Source: Cyanobacteria bacterium HKST-UBA02 (lineage in GTDB: Bacteria > Cyanobacteriota > Vampirovibrionia > Obscuribacterales > Obscuribacteraceae). Taken from it: 12,408 nt of DNA. This document shows, piece after piece, positions 1-6,777 of the stretch (position 1 is its first letter; every line of letters begins with the position of its first letter). Position numbers and translations under genes: made by a program. The DNA is taken from NCBI GenBank assembly GCA_020431945.1, contig JAGQHH010000114.1:1-12408 (forward strand). The letters run 5' to 3'. The notes beneath the pieces are model-generated. The model saw only the letters and a list, made by a program, of their open reading frames with translations, was not told the DNA's origin and made no database searches.

Positions 1-330
1 CTCTTCGGTCTTGATTCTCAGGTGGACCAGAACCTGACCCTTGCCTTTCAAATCGATCCTGTCGACGGTGCCGACCCGGACGCCGTTGATATTGACCGGG
101 GCGTTATTGGCCAGACCGGCGATGTCGTGAAACTGTACCGTGATGAGCTGGGGCGGATGGAGGATGGAGAAGGATTTCAGCCAGGTCCAGCCGTAGAGCA
201 GCATGATCATGGCTACAATCACAAAGACGCCTACCCAGAGTTCGATATCATAGCTAGGCTTTTTCGAACGTGTGCCCAATACTTTCGCGCCCGTCTCGGA
301 AGATTTTCGATCTGGTTTAACTGTAGTCAC
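1..330 (-). CDS. mlaD: MCE/MlaD-family lipid transporter subunit, N-terminal part (cut by window edge)
   Basis: Only the first 110 codons are present; the rest lies beyond the window. MlaD-type proteins are inner-membrane-anchored MCE-domain subunits that handle phospholipid between the MlaFE ABC transporter and the periplasm. Seen here: a basic N-terminus (residues 1-30), one membrane helix (about 31-51, WVGVFVIVAMIMLLYGW), then the opening of an MCE domain from about residue 61, with the characteristic run F-x-D-I-A-G-L, N-x-x-V-x-I-N-G-V-x-V-G-x-V (67-89). The start is a GTG preceded by AAGGA about a dozen bases upstream; no ATG is available before the in-frame stop that also ends mlaF. 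It sits 48 bases behind mlaF on the same strand, third in an mlaE-mlaF-mlaD operon. The family assignment is firm; the transported lipid is unknown. Confidence 0.88.
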   Translation of the reverse strand, partial: MTTVKPDRKSSETGAKVLGTRSKKPSYDIELWVGVFVIVAMIMLLYGWTWLKSFSILHPPQLITVQFHDIAGLANNAPVNINGVRVGTVDRIDLKGKGQVLVHLRIKTEE

Positions 331-378
331 AGTACGATTTTTCCTTATTCTGGAAATTTTGTCGAATTTATCGAATTT

Positions 379-1098
379 TTAGCGAAGTCCTGACAACATC
401 GGTCCTTCCTTCAAGCCGTGGGCGAACTGGTTCATATACTCATTATCCGACTTAATGGCGTCTTCCGGTGTTCCTTCCCAGACACTATTACCACTGTGCA
501 TCAGGAGAACCCGCCCCACGGTACGCGTCCAGGTGGAATACTGGTGGGTCACGACAATCGAGGCAGCCTCCAGCTCGTGACCCAGCTTGATCATGTAATC
601 TTCGATGATTGTTGACATCACCGGGTCCAGACCGGTGGTGGGCTCATCGTAGAGAATAATCTTAGGATCGTTGACGATAGCCCGGGCGAAGCTGGTTCGC
701 TTCTGCTGGCCTCCCGAGAGCTGGGTCGGGAAAGCGTCCATATAGTCGCCGAGACCCACGAGCTTGAGCTTTTCATGGATTATCTCGTCCTCGTCGGCGC
801 GGCTCAGTTTGCGCCGACGCAGGGGGAGGGCCAGGTTGTCCCTGACCGAAAGAGAGTTGAGCAGGGCCGATCCCTGGAAGACCAGGCCGATATCCTCCGA
901 GCGCCTGATCACTTCACCGCCGTCCGATTCCAGAAGCCCGCAAATGAGCTTGAGGATGGTGGACTTTCCACATCCTGAAGGGCCTATCAGACCCATCATC
1001 TCGCCGGTATAAACCGAGAAGGATATGCCCTTCAGGACCTCGCGGTTCCCGAAGGACTTACGAAGATCGACCAGCTCTAGCATGGGAGGCATTGCCAT
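379..1098 (-). CDS. mlaF: Mla-type ABC transporter ATPase (MlaF)
   Basis: Cytoplasmic nucleotide-binding subunit that powers lipid movement by the MlaE permease. All ABC ATPase motifs are visible in the 239 residues: Walker A GPSGCGKS (39-46), Q-loop Gln75 in VFQGSALLNSLSV, signature LSGGQ (127-131), Walker B IILYDEPTTGLDP (147-159) and the H-loop histidine in VTHQ (185). TTGLDP after Walker B and the FQGSALL Q-loop are typical of the MlaF/Ttg2A branch. Length is about normal, though the protein is a little shorter than E. coli MlaF. The start used is the first of three close ATGs (residues 1, 3 and 6); conservation begins at MLELVDL, so residue 6 is a possible alternative start. The gene follows mlaE by 18 bases, so the two are surely cotranscribed. 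Confidence 0.93.
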   Translation of the reverse strand: MAMPPMLELVDLRKSFGNREVLKGISFSVYTGEMMGLIGPSGCGKSTILKLICGLLESDGGEVIRRSEDIGLVFQGSALLNSLSVRDNLALPLRRRKLSRADEDEIIHEKLKLVGLGDYMDAFPTQLSGGQQKRTSFARAIVNDPKIILYDEPTTGLDPVMSTIIEDYMIKLGHELEAASIVVTHQYSTWTRTVGRVLLMHSGNSVWEGTPEDAIKSDNEYMNQFAHGLKEGPMLSGLR

Positions 1099-1116
1099 GG
1101 ATCAAGCTCACTTTCT

Positions 1117-1923
1117 CTAGCGGGGTGCGTAGGTGAGGGACGTGACGATGAAATTGAATATGAAGATACAGGTCATGGTCCAGACTATGGCCCGGGTCGT
1201 GGCCAGACCGACATCCTCGGCGCCACCTCTTGTATTGAGACCGATGGCACAGGAAATGATGATCACTATGGTGGCGTTGATCTCTGATTTCAGGAAGTGC
1301 ACGCCGAAGTCCCGGTCAAGAATGGTGGTCTTCACCGAATCGAGGAAAGTCGCCGGCGGGAGATTGGCGGCGCCCTGGGCGATACAGATCCCGGCCACCA
1401 GACCGATTGCCATGGCGTAGACCGAGAGCACCGGCATCATGCAGAGTCCGGCGACATAGCGAGGCACGACCAGGAATTGAATCGGGTCTATACGCATCAC
1501 TTTGAGGGCGTCAATCTGCTCGGTGATCATCATAGTGGTCAGCTCGGCGGCGACGGAGGAGCCTACCCGGCCTGCAACCATGACCCCGGCGGTGATTGGT
1601 CCGATCTCCCGGATAAGGGCAAGGGATACGACACCTCCGATGGAGGTGTCCGCTCCGAAAAGAACGAGCTCCCGGGAGATCTGCAGGGACATGGCAAAGC
1701 CCACGAAAAGCGCTGTGATAGCCACTACCACAAAGCTTTTGACACCGATGATATACATCTGCCTGAAGGACTCACGCCAGTCGATCTCCAGCCGGATCAT
1801 ATATTTCAGTGTGTGGTACAGGGTGAGCACGACCTGACCCACCAGGCGGATGCCGACACCGAATTGTCTTTCGGCAAAGAGCACTGGTTTGGTCAGTTTT
1901 CTTGTCAGGGATTGAGTAACCAT
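1117..1923 (-). CDS. mlaE: MlaE-family ABC transporter permease
   Basis: Inner-membrane permease of the MCE lipid transporter. From the chosen ATG it is 268 residues, normal for MlaE/YrbE. It has several long hydrophobic helices and the family's signature segment REIGPITAGVMVAGRVGSS followed by AAELTTM and EQIDALKVMRIDP, plus the C-terminal GLNTRGGAEDVG and TTRAIV motifs. The open frame extends 37 codons further upstream, to an ATG at 2034. I prefer 1923 because the extension is AT-richer and lacks family features, and because the conserved part starts soon after 1923. Neither start has a clear Shine-Dalgarno sequence. A TTGACA hexamer lies at 1980-1985 on this strand, but I see no convincing -10 partner. 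First gene of the mlaE-mlaF-mlaD operon, diverging from the plus-strand gene at 2115. Confidence 0.9.
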   Translation of the reverse strand: MVTQSLTRKLTKPVLFAERQFGVGIRLVGQVVLTLYHTLKYMIRLEIDWRESFRQMYIIGVKSFVVVAITALFVGFAMSLQISRELVLFGADTSIGGVVSLALIREIGPITAGVMVAGRVGSSVAAELTTMMITEQIDALKVMRIDPIQFLVVPRYVAGLCMMPVLSVYAMAIGLVAGICIAQGAANLPPATFLDSVKTTILDRDFGVHFLKSEINATIVIIISCAIGLNTRGGAEDVGLATTRAIVWTMTCIFIFNFIVTSLTYAPR

Positions 1924-2114
1924 GGCGACATTGTATGGGTTTGAAAGCTTATATCCATGAGCTGAAACAAAGAATTTCTTGTCAAGTGAATGTCTGGCGG
2001 GGCTTTCTCTTGATCGAAGTGGTAATTTCCCCATCGACAGGGGGGTCGGTGCCGATTAACCTCTAGATTGTCATTGATTGACAGTCCGGCGTGGCGTTTT
2101 AGCGAGATTCTGGC

Positions 2115-2924
2115 GTGCGAGCATATGATGCCCATATAGAACAGTCTTTGAGAGATAGCGGTCTCGACCGTGGTTCCGGTGAGTCGCTTTCCAGGGAAGG
2201 GAATCATCTTTCTTCTCTTTCGGGAAGCAATGAAAGAAATTCGGGAAAGAGCCTGTCTTTTATGGATATGGCCTCCGGCTGGCAAAGAGATGAGCGTGGA
2301 AACGCCGTCATCATGGGTCGCGCCGGACGTCTGCTTACTCGCGATGATCAGGGTCGCACCGTGGATTATTCGTCCCATCTGGAGAACAAGCGGATGGCGT
2401 CACGGGATCAGATGGCCTTCACTTCGGTACTTTTCTGCTCCCCCCTGATGCTTTTCGGGATGGGAGCCACCTTCGCTTTCATGGATCATTTTCATGCTAA
2501 GAATCGCGAAAATGACTATCAAGATCTGAAAGAAAAGCTGGGCGGTCCGAAGGCCGGTGCATCACAGTCTGGCTGTGACAGCCGATTGATGGCCCGGGCA
2601 TTTCTTCTGGCCAGCGATCGCAGACAGCTTTCTCTGCAAGAGCAGTTCAATCATTCGGCAATGCAGAACGCGCGACTGGAGCAGGAGATCAAAGACAGGC
2701 GCAAAAGACGAATTAGCGATCAGGCTCAGGCACAGCCACTTTCTCGACCGACAGGTGACCGGAGCATGGCGTCCCGCCGCAAGCTCGTCAAAATGAAGGA
2801 GCGGCTCGAAGAGCAACTCGAGAGAATGAGAGGACATGCCAGCCTGGAAGACGTAGCCAAGATCGAAAGCCAGCTGGAGCGTCTCGATCGGTCTATGAAG
2901 CGACTGTCGGCTCTCGGTCTGTAG
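2115..2924 (+). CDS. Membrane-anchored coiled-coil protein of unknown function
   Basis: I do not recognise this 269-residue protein. Residues 1-98 are polar and rich in Ser, Arg, Asp and Gly, with a stretch around 60-90 containing ERGNAV, GRAGRLLTRDDQGRTVDY. Residues 101-124 form one likely membrane helix (FTSVLFCSPLMLFGMGATFAF). The rest is very charged; residues about 222-267 have a clear heptad pattern (KLVKMKERLEEQLERMR, then IESQLERLDRSMKRL), predicting a coiled coil. The arrangement suggests a bitopic protein with a helical stalk or oligomerisation tail. The start is GTG, the first possible start after an in-frame stop at 2100-2102, and it has no good Shine-Dalgarno; a start at Met50 is possible. 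The opposite-strand frame here looks like a shadow. It diverges from mlaE and converges with the gene ending at 2953. Confidence 0.6.
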   Translation: MRAYDAHIEQSLRDSGLDRGSGESLSREGNHLSSLSGSNERNSGKSLSFMDMASGWQRDERGNAVIMGRAGRLLTRDDQGRTVDYSSHLENKRMASRDQMAFTSVLFCSPLMLFGMGATFAFMDHFHAKNRENDYQDLKEKLGGPKAGASQSGCDSRLMARAFLLASDRRQLSLQEQFNHSAMQNARLEQEIKDRRKRRISDQAQAQPLSRPTGDRSMASRRKLVKMKERLEEQLERMRGHASLEDVAKIESQLERLDRSMKRLSALGL

Positions 2925-2940
2925 TGTCATATCTAATGGC
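2913..2940 (+). repeat. 28-bp repeat, copy 1 (overlaps the stop of the 2115 gene)
   Basis: Matches the sequence at 3567-3594 in 25 of 28 positions without gaps. The shared core is CTGTAGTGTC, then TAT, then TAATGGC. In this copy the TAG of the core is the stop codon of the plus-strand gene. The -10-like hexamer is TCTAAT (2933-2938), weaker than in the second copy, and no -35 lies at the right distance. Confidence 0.6.
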
Positions 2941-2952
2941 GTCGTAAGAGAT

Positions 2953-3492
2953 TTATTTAGCTTTTTCCGGAATGCTTTCTGCTCTGATCCCGGCTTTGTT
3001 CCGGTGACTGGCCTGGTTCGGGCTCTTCTTTTCGCTGAGGATTGCGCTCAACTCGGCCTGCTGTTCCGGTGTCAGAACATCGATGATTGCCTGCCAGGTC
3101 CTCTTTTTTTCCTGTGCTATCTGCAGCCGCAGTGATTCAAACCTGTTGGCCACCTTCTTTCTGGCTTGGGCTTTCTCTGGCTTTTCCGGCTCGATATCGA
3201 CTTTTGCCAGACCAGCCATAATTGCCGAGCCGATCTCGGCGCCTTCTTGTTGTGGCGGTTTGGCGAGGTCACTCTTGATCTTTGAAAGCTCGTCCTTGAG
3301 CGGTTTTGTTTGCTCCTTGAATTTGTTCTTGAGCTTGTAGATCCTGGTGTGTTGTTCCTGGCTGATATCAGGGAGGTCGAAGACTGTTTTGATCGGGTGG
3401 TTCTTCGCAAGTGAAACAAGATCCTGCCCGCCGAAGGCCGGCGACGCTGAGATCAGTATTGCCAATGCGAGTGCTAAAGATGGTCTTTGCAC
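2953..3492 (-). CDS. Spy/CpxP-like periplasmic protein (LTxxQ-type)
   Basis: 179 residues with a clear Sec signal peptide: short basic start, hydrophobic core LALALAILISA, and a cleavage site near AFG-G (about residue 21). The mature part is helical and highly charged. It carries an LTPEQQ motif at 140-145 and an earlier related ISQEQ at 43-47. Two such motifs flanking long charged helices are the pattern of the Spy/CpxP/ZraP family: small periplasmic chaperones or stress and metal sensors that form cupped helical dimers. Length is about that of Spy. The start is GTG with a weak GGA upstream. It is divergent from the small membrane protein at 3598 and shares a 105-base intergenic region with it. 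The family call rests on motif pattern, not on detailed homology; a generic periplasmic coiled-coil protein is the alternative. Confidence 0.7.
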   Translation of the reverse strand: MQRPSLALALAILISASPAFGGQDLVSLAKNHPIKTVFDLPDISQEQHTRIYKLKNKFKEQTKPLKDELSKIKSDLAKPPQQEGAEIGSAIMAGLAKVDIEPEKPEKAQARKKVANRFESLRLQIAQEKKRTWQAIIDVLTPEQQAELSAILSEKKSPNQASHRNKAGIRAESIPEKAK

Positions 3493-3562
3493 GGATAGTT
3501 CCAGGCTGACATTATTAACTTGCCCGAACTGGCTTCAGGGCAAACGCGCTTTCATACAAGCG

Positions 3563-3591
3563 TTGGCTCGGACTGTAGTGTCGTATATAAT
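3563..3591 (+). promoter_or_regulatory. Sigma-70-type promoter giving a leaderless transcript
   Basis: TTGGCT (3563-3568), a 17-base spacer and a consensus TATAAT (3586-3591). Transcription would start about seven bases on, at or next to the A of the ATG at 3598. No Shine-Dalgarno precedes that ATG, which fits translation of a leaderless mRNA. The -10 lies within copy 2 of the 28-bp repeat. Confidence 0.65.
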
Positions 3592-3594
3592 GGC
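3567..3594 (+). repeat. 28-bp repeat, copy 2 (contains the -10 box)
   Basis: Second copy of the sequence at 2913-2940, 25 of 28 identical. Here the variable central bases give a perfect TATAAT, and the copy ends four bases before the ATG of the small membrane protein. Either a duplicated promoter segment or a recurrent regulatory motif. Confidence 0.6.
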
Positions 3595-3597
3595 AGC

Positions 3598-3813
3598 ATG
3601 AATATCTTTTCCATGTTTAGCAGGCGGGTGGTCTGGTCCGGATGGCAGCTAGCGGTGTTCAAGTGGAGCACCACCAGTTTCGCTCTGCTCATCGGCTGCT
3701 ACTTTGCCGATATCGTCCGTTCTCTGACCTGGTTCCTGGTGCTCGTAGCCCTGGTCACCACTCCTCTGGTTCTGAAGTGGTGGTTTTCCCGGGACTACGA
3801 TGTCGATCTCTGA
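3598..3813 (+). CDS. Small two-helix membrane protein, probably leaderless
   Basis: 71 residues, function unknown. A short N-terminus (MNIFSMFSRR) is followed by two hydrophobic segments, about 17-41 (LAVFKWSTTSFALLIGCYF) and 43-63 (LTWFLVLVALVTTPLVLKWW), and a short acidic tail ending DYDVDL. The frame is open upstream to 3520, but a strong promoter ends at 3591 and would start transcription at this ATG, so the longer version is unlikely. A second ATG five codons on also lacks a Shine-Dalgarno. It diverges from the Spy/CpxP-like gene; a link between the two is possible but unproven. Its reality is supported by the promoter placement and by the membrane-protein composition. Confidence 0.62.
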   Translation: MNIFSMFSRRVVWSGWQLAVFKWSTTSFALLIGCYFADIVRSLTWFLVLVALVTTPLVLKWWFSRDYDVDL

Positions 3814-3870
3814 GCTTCCGTGGACTGTTTTTAAGTACTAGAAGATATAAGAGAAACTCGCGCTAAAGAA

Positions 3871-3925
3871 ATCCGTAGACCGCCGGCATGACATGCGTAA
3901 GCATGCCAGCCGGACGGCCACGGAT
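3871..3925 (-). terminator. Terminator of the S53 peptidase gene
   Basis: A long imperfect inverted repeat: outer arms ATCCGT/ACGGAT and an inner stem with CCGGCATG pairing toward CATGCC and CCGG. Read on the minus strand it begins 18 bases after the peptidase stop codon and is followed by TTTCTTT, as expected of an intrinsic terminator. Confidence 0.65.
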
Positions 3926-3943
3926 TCAGGCAGCTTGCCTTGC

Positions 3944-5554
3944 TTACCTGGACGCGACTTCGCCAACCTTCGCTTCGGAGATCACTCCGAAGCCGGTCAT
4001 GACGTTGTAGTCCGCTCCGGGATCGGCGGGGTACGGCGCACTCGAGTCGCCCCGGGTGATCTTGTCCACGATCTTCGGGCCGTTGGCGTAGCCGAAGGCT
4101 GTGAAAGAGGTGATGCCGTACTTAGTCTTCAGGAACGCCATCTTGGCGCCCTGGAGAGGAGCACTGTGGGAAGTGCCTCCGACCTGTCCACGCCGCTTGT
4201 TCCAGAGGACCACCGGTCCGCTGGCGGGCTGCGCGATGTCGGAGAAGACCGAGGCGCTGTGGCCAGGCTTGCCGGTCTCCGCGGAAACCGGCAGGTTCAA
4301 GCCCTGCTCGAGCTCGGTGGGCGGAAAGACCGCCGAGATGCCGTAGCCGGTCTCGCTGTCGGAGGAGTCGTTCCAGGGAACGATCTCGCTGATGGTTTCA
4401 CCGTCCTCGGTGAGGATGCCGATGCCGGCAGCTCCCATGATCACGGCCCGTCCCTTGCCTACGCAGGAGGGGGCATCCGGGGTATAGTTCCGGGTGCTGT
4501 CCTTCGGACCGGTATCACCGGTGGCGGCGACGATGTCGATGCCGGCGAGCTGCGCCGAGGCGGCGATGCGCGCCCAGCGCTCCAGGGACTGCTGGGTGTT
4601 GCCGGATTCGGCCATGCCCCAGCTGATGGACAGAACGGACAGTTTGACGGTCCGCTTGCCGAGCTTGATGCCCGGATGCGCGATGGCCGCTTCCGCCGCT
4701 CCCGCGAAAGCGTCGTCGCTGTTTTCCGCCTGGAACTGCAGGACAGCGCCGGACGGATTGACCAGGGCCTGGGCGAAGAGGTCCAGAGCGTTCTCGACCG
4801 TTGCATCGTCGCGGTAGCTGCCGTTCTCGACGCCATCGGTGGAGATGCGCTTCACTTCGGGCGTCTCGATGCCGGCTTCCTTGCAGAGCGTCTCCAGGTC
4901 TTTGACGATCTTGAGCAGATCGCCGCCGAGAGACAGGAAACCTGTGACACGCACGAGTTTGTCCATCTCGGTCAGATTCCAGCCCTGCAGGGCTGCCAGA
5001 CCGCGGGAGGTGAGTCCCGAAGGGGCTCCCTTGCGGGCTGCCTGGAATCCGGGTTTGGGCTCGTGCCACTGGTAATTGGTGTGGGCGACATCGCGGTCGT
5101 CGAGACCGAAGACGCCCTGGATCGGCAGACCCGACAGAACGTTGATGGACCCTTCACGACCGGTGAAGGGATTGCCCTTCATGTCGTTATAGAGATGCAG
5201 CTCGACACCCGGCAGGAAGCGCTGGAAGCGAGCATAGGTGCCGGTGACCCGGATCATGCCGTGGCTGCGGGCGGAAGCGTCGCGTTTGTGCACTTTCAGT
5301 CCGTGCTTGCGAGCTTCGGCCATCACCTTGCGGATGTCTTGCGGCCTGGCACCGAGGACGGCTTCACGCTCTTTGAGAGAGAGTGGAGGCCGCTTGCCGC
5401 TTTGAACCGCGGCGATGAGCTCCTGGATCTCGGTGTCGCTTGCCCGGCTGGGGAGCATCAGCGAGATGGTGAGCTGCTTGTTGCCGCTCAGCTCCCGGAT
5501 TTTCTTGCCGGAAGGAGCGGTCTTGTGGCTTTGATTGAGACAAATGTGGCTCAT
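3944..5554 (-). CDS. S53 family serine-carboxyl peptidase (kumamolisin/sedolisin type) with prodomain
   Basis: Pepstatin-insensitive acid endopeptidase of the subtilisin fold, 536 residues, the normal size of a kumamolisin precursor. Residues about 24-165 form the activation prodomain and end in the conserved GVFGLDDRDVA (147-157). The catalytic residues are visible: Glu254 and Asp258 in VENALD (the ExxxD pair), Asp347 in ATGDTG (oxyanion Asp) and Ser462 in VGGTSHSAP; SISWG (309-313) is also family-typical. The C-terminal calcium site keeps the DYNVMTGFG turn (Asp515), but the upstream ligand Asp seems replaced by Lys498 (VDKITRG against FHDITEG of kumamolisin). There is no signal peptide, as in some kumamolisins, so the export route is unclear. 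The start has a good AGGAG seven bases upstream. The gene is G+C-rich at third positions, more so than the small genes beside it. Confidence 0.93.
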   Translation of the reverse strand: MSHICLNQSHKTAPSGKKIRELSGNKQLTISLMLPSRASDTEIQELIAAVQSGKRPPLSLKEREAVLGARPQDIRKVMAEARKHGLKVHKRDASARSHGMIRVTGTYARFQRFLPGVELHLYNDMKGNPFTGREGSINVLSGLPIQGVFGLDDRDVAHTNYQWHEPKPGFQAARKGAPSGLTSRGLAALQGWNLTEMDKLVRVTGFLSLGGDLLKIVKDLETLCKEAGIETPEVKRISTDGVENGSYRDDATVENALDLFAQALVNPSGAVLQFQAENSDDAFAGAAEAAIAHPGIKLGKRTVKLSVLSISWGMAESGNTQQSLERWARIAASAQLAGIDIVAATGDTGPKDSTRNYTPDAPSCVGKGRAVIMGAAGIGILTEDGETISEIVPWNDSSDSETGYGISAVFPPTELEQGLNLPVSAETGKPGHSASVFSDIAQPASGPVVLWNKRRGQVGGTSHSAPLQGAKMAFLKTKYGITSFTAFGYANGPKIVDKITRGDSSAPYPADPGADYNVMTGFGVISEAKVGEVASR

Positions 5555-5978
5555 AGCTAGACTCCTATCTAAGTAAAAGCCGGACGAGGCGCAGCCTCAG
5601 CCGGTCGACAGATCTCATCCGGACGCAGTGAGAAGTCGGCTTGCAACGAAGCAGAGCGACTGCTCGATTCAGTGTTCGAAGTCGGCTTTGAAAGCTGGTT
5701 TCGGGTTGCTACATACTCAGAAGAGAAATTCGAAAGATAATTCGATGCTAGGGTCAAGAGCCTCTAAAGGAAATAAGCACGGGGATCACAGTGATTAATT
5801 CTGAGCTGAATTGTGATCAAGAAAATCCTCGAAACCCTTATGAGCAGGTGATTTAATGATCGGGATGCGATTGCGCTAGCTAGCAGTATTTGTGTTGTAC
5901 TACAAAAGACAGTAAAATTCCGGAAATGCTTAACGAACGAGTCGCTTCTTGCAGATTCGTTCGTTAATCTAGAGGTGA
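5555..5978. other. Intergenic region between the S53 peptidase and the small-gene block
   Basis: 424 bases without a convincing gene. A 62-codon minus-strand frame starting from TTG at 5757 has low-complexity, Ser-rich composition and I do not accept it. The region holds the terminator hairpin at 5930-5967, a pair of half-sites GATCACA (5784-5790) and TGTGATC (5812-5818), and an 11-base direct repeat GAAGTCGGCTT (5632-5642 and 5678-5688) in the presumed 5' leader of the peptidase gene. No clear promoter hexamer pair was found. Confidence 0.6.
5930..5967 (-). terminator. Perfect 11-bp inverted repeat behind the 136-residue gene
   Basis: TTAACGAACGA and TCGTTCGTTAA flank a 16-base loop, starting 11 bases after the stop codon of the minus-strand gene. 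Read on that strand the stem is followed by a moderately T-rich stretch (GCATTTCC, then ATTTTAC). Probably ends the small-gene operon. Confidence 0.55.
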
Positions 5979-6389
5979 TTATTGATAGATGGCGGTGTGT
6001 GCCATCTCGGCCAGTTCCCTGACATGAAGAGCGGTGCTTTCGTCGGGGCTTCCGCTGGATAGCCCGTGCAGGCGCTCGACGATGGCGTCGAGGAGGCGCG
6101 TTCCGGAAGCAGTCTTCCCTCCGAGCCTGGTCTGAACCTTGTTGCGAAGGGCTTCCGAGCTGGCGAGCTCGCCTTGCACGTAGGTGCTGTAGGAAGGAAT
6201 TCGGCTCAGGATCTCGGGCAGAGCTTCCCGAGCACGCTCCATCTTCCGGGCGCTGCTCTTCGCGTCGGTGAGAACGCGGGCATAGTAGCTGGCCGGCATG
6301 ATCTGATTGTAGTAGTCCACCAGAATGCCACCAGGACTCATGATCGCGTCCAGCTCGACATGTTCGTATAAACTGCTGGAAGTGTTCAT
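5979..6389 (-). CDS. Unrecognised helical protein, last gene of the small-gene block
   Basis: 136 residues, soluble, no cysteine and no signal peptide. I do not recognise a family. The sequence looks mostly helical: residues 23-46 (LVDYYNQIMPASYYARVLTDA) and a charged central part (KMERAREALPEILSRI), a second helical region around 75-90, and a C-terminal segment VRELAEMAHTAIYQ. The start chosen is the ATG with GGAGG six bases upstream (6396-6400); the frame extends nine codons further, but that start has no ribosome site and overlaps the end of the previous gene. It lies 30 bases behind the thioredoxin-like gene, so the two are very probably cotranscribed, and a terminator hairpin follows. 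No function can be assigned. Confidence 0.75.
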   Translation of the reverse strand: MNTSSSLYEHVELDAIMSPGGILVDYYNQIMPASYYARVLTDAKSSARKMERAREALPEILSRIPSYSTYVQGELASSEALRNKVQTRLGGKTASGTRLLDAIVERLHGLSSGSPDESTALHVRELAEMAHTAIYQ

Positions 6390-6419
6390 AACAATCCTCC
6401 ATTCACGAGGAGTCAATTA

Positions 6420-6749
6420 TTAAGAAGCTATCTGTTCGATCAGCATGTGGAGCTCTTTTTCGCTCTGCTGACCGATGAGGAGTCCTCCCAGGTTGCGAGC
6501 CTGGTCGATAGCAATAAAGGCCGGTACCGCTTTGATGCCGGCAGCCTCAGCCAGATCCGGCTCGTCGTCTATGTCGACAGGCAGGATCATCACTTTTGTC
6601 TTCAGCTCATCGGCGAGCTTCCGGACAATCGGCTTCATCTCGGTGCAGTGACTGCACCAGCCAGCCGAGAACGAGATGAGTATCGGTAATGAGTTTTTCC
6701 CGAAGCGTTTCTCCGCTGCAGGATAAATCGATCTTTTCGGTCTGAGCAT
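6420..6749 (-). CDS. Thioredoxin-like thiol-disulfide protein
   Basis: 109 residues with a thioredoxin fold: strand LPILISFSA, active site WCSHC (Cys32 and Cys35), helix TEMKPIVRKLADEL, strand VMILPVDIDDEPDLAEAAGI and the cis-proline loop VPAF (Pro76). The CxxC dipeptide is Ser-His rather than the Gly-Pro of housekeeping thioredoxin; His near the second cysteine is more like oxidising members such as DsbA (CPHC), so the redox potential may be raised (inference). There is no signal peptide, so it is probably cytoplasmic. Ribosome site AAGGAGAG lies just before the ATG. It is 28 bases behind the seven-cysteine gene and 30 bases before the 136-residue gene. The context suggests that it acts on a partner in this block, the cysteine-rich protein being the obvious one. 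Confidence 0.88.
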   Translation of the reverse strand: MLRPKRSIYPAAEKRFGKNSLPILISFSAGWCSHCTEMKPIVRKLADELKTKVMILPVDIDDEPDLAEAAGIKAVPAFIAIDQARNLGGLLIGQQSEKELHMLIEQIAS

Positions 6750-6777
6750 AGTCTCTCCTTCTTTGTCGTACGTCGAT

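Noticed and set aside
1905..2378. 157-codon minus-strand frame overlapping the mlaE start
   Set aside because: No domain, no ribosome site, overlaps mlaE and the better-supported plus-strand gene.
3893..5560. A 555-codon open frame on the plus strand, longer than the peptidase it opposes
   Set aside because: It lies wholly antisense to a clear S53 peptidase; G/C-rich third positions keep the opposite frame open, and its translation shows no domain.
5569..5757. 62-codon minus-strand frame upstream of the S53 peptidase
   Set aside because: TTG start, Ser-rich low-complexity translation, ends in the peptidase leader; more likely non-coding.
5784..5818. GATCACA/TGTGATC pair as a CRP-type binding site
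   Set aside because: The arms are 21 bases apart, far wider than the CRP spacing, and face the wrong way for a TGTGA-N6-TCACA site.
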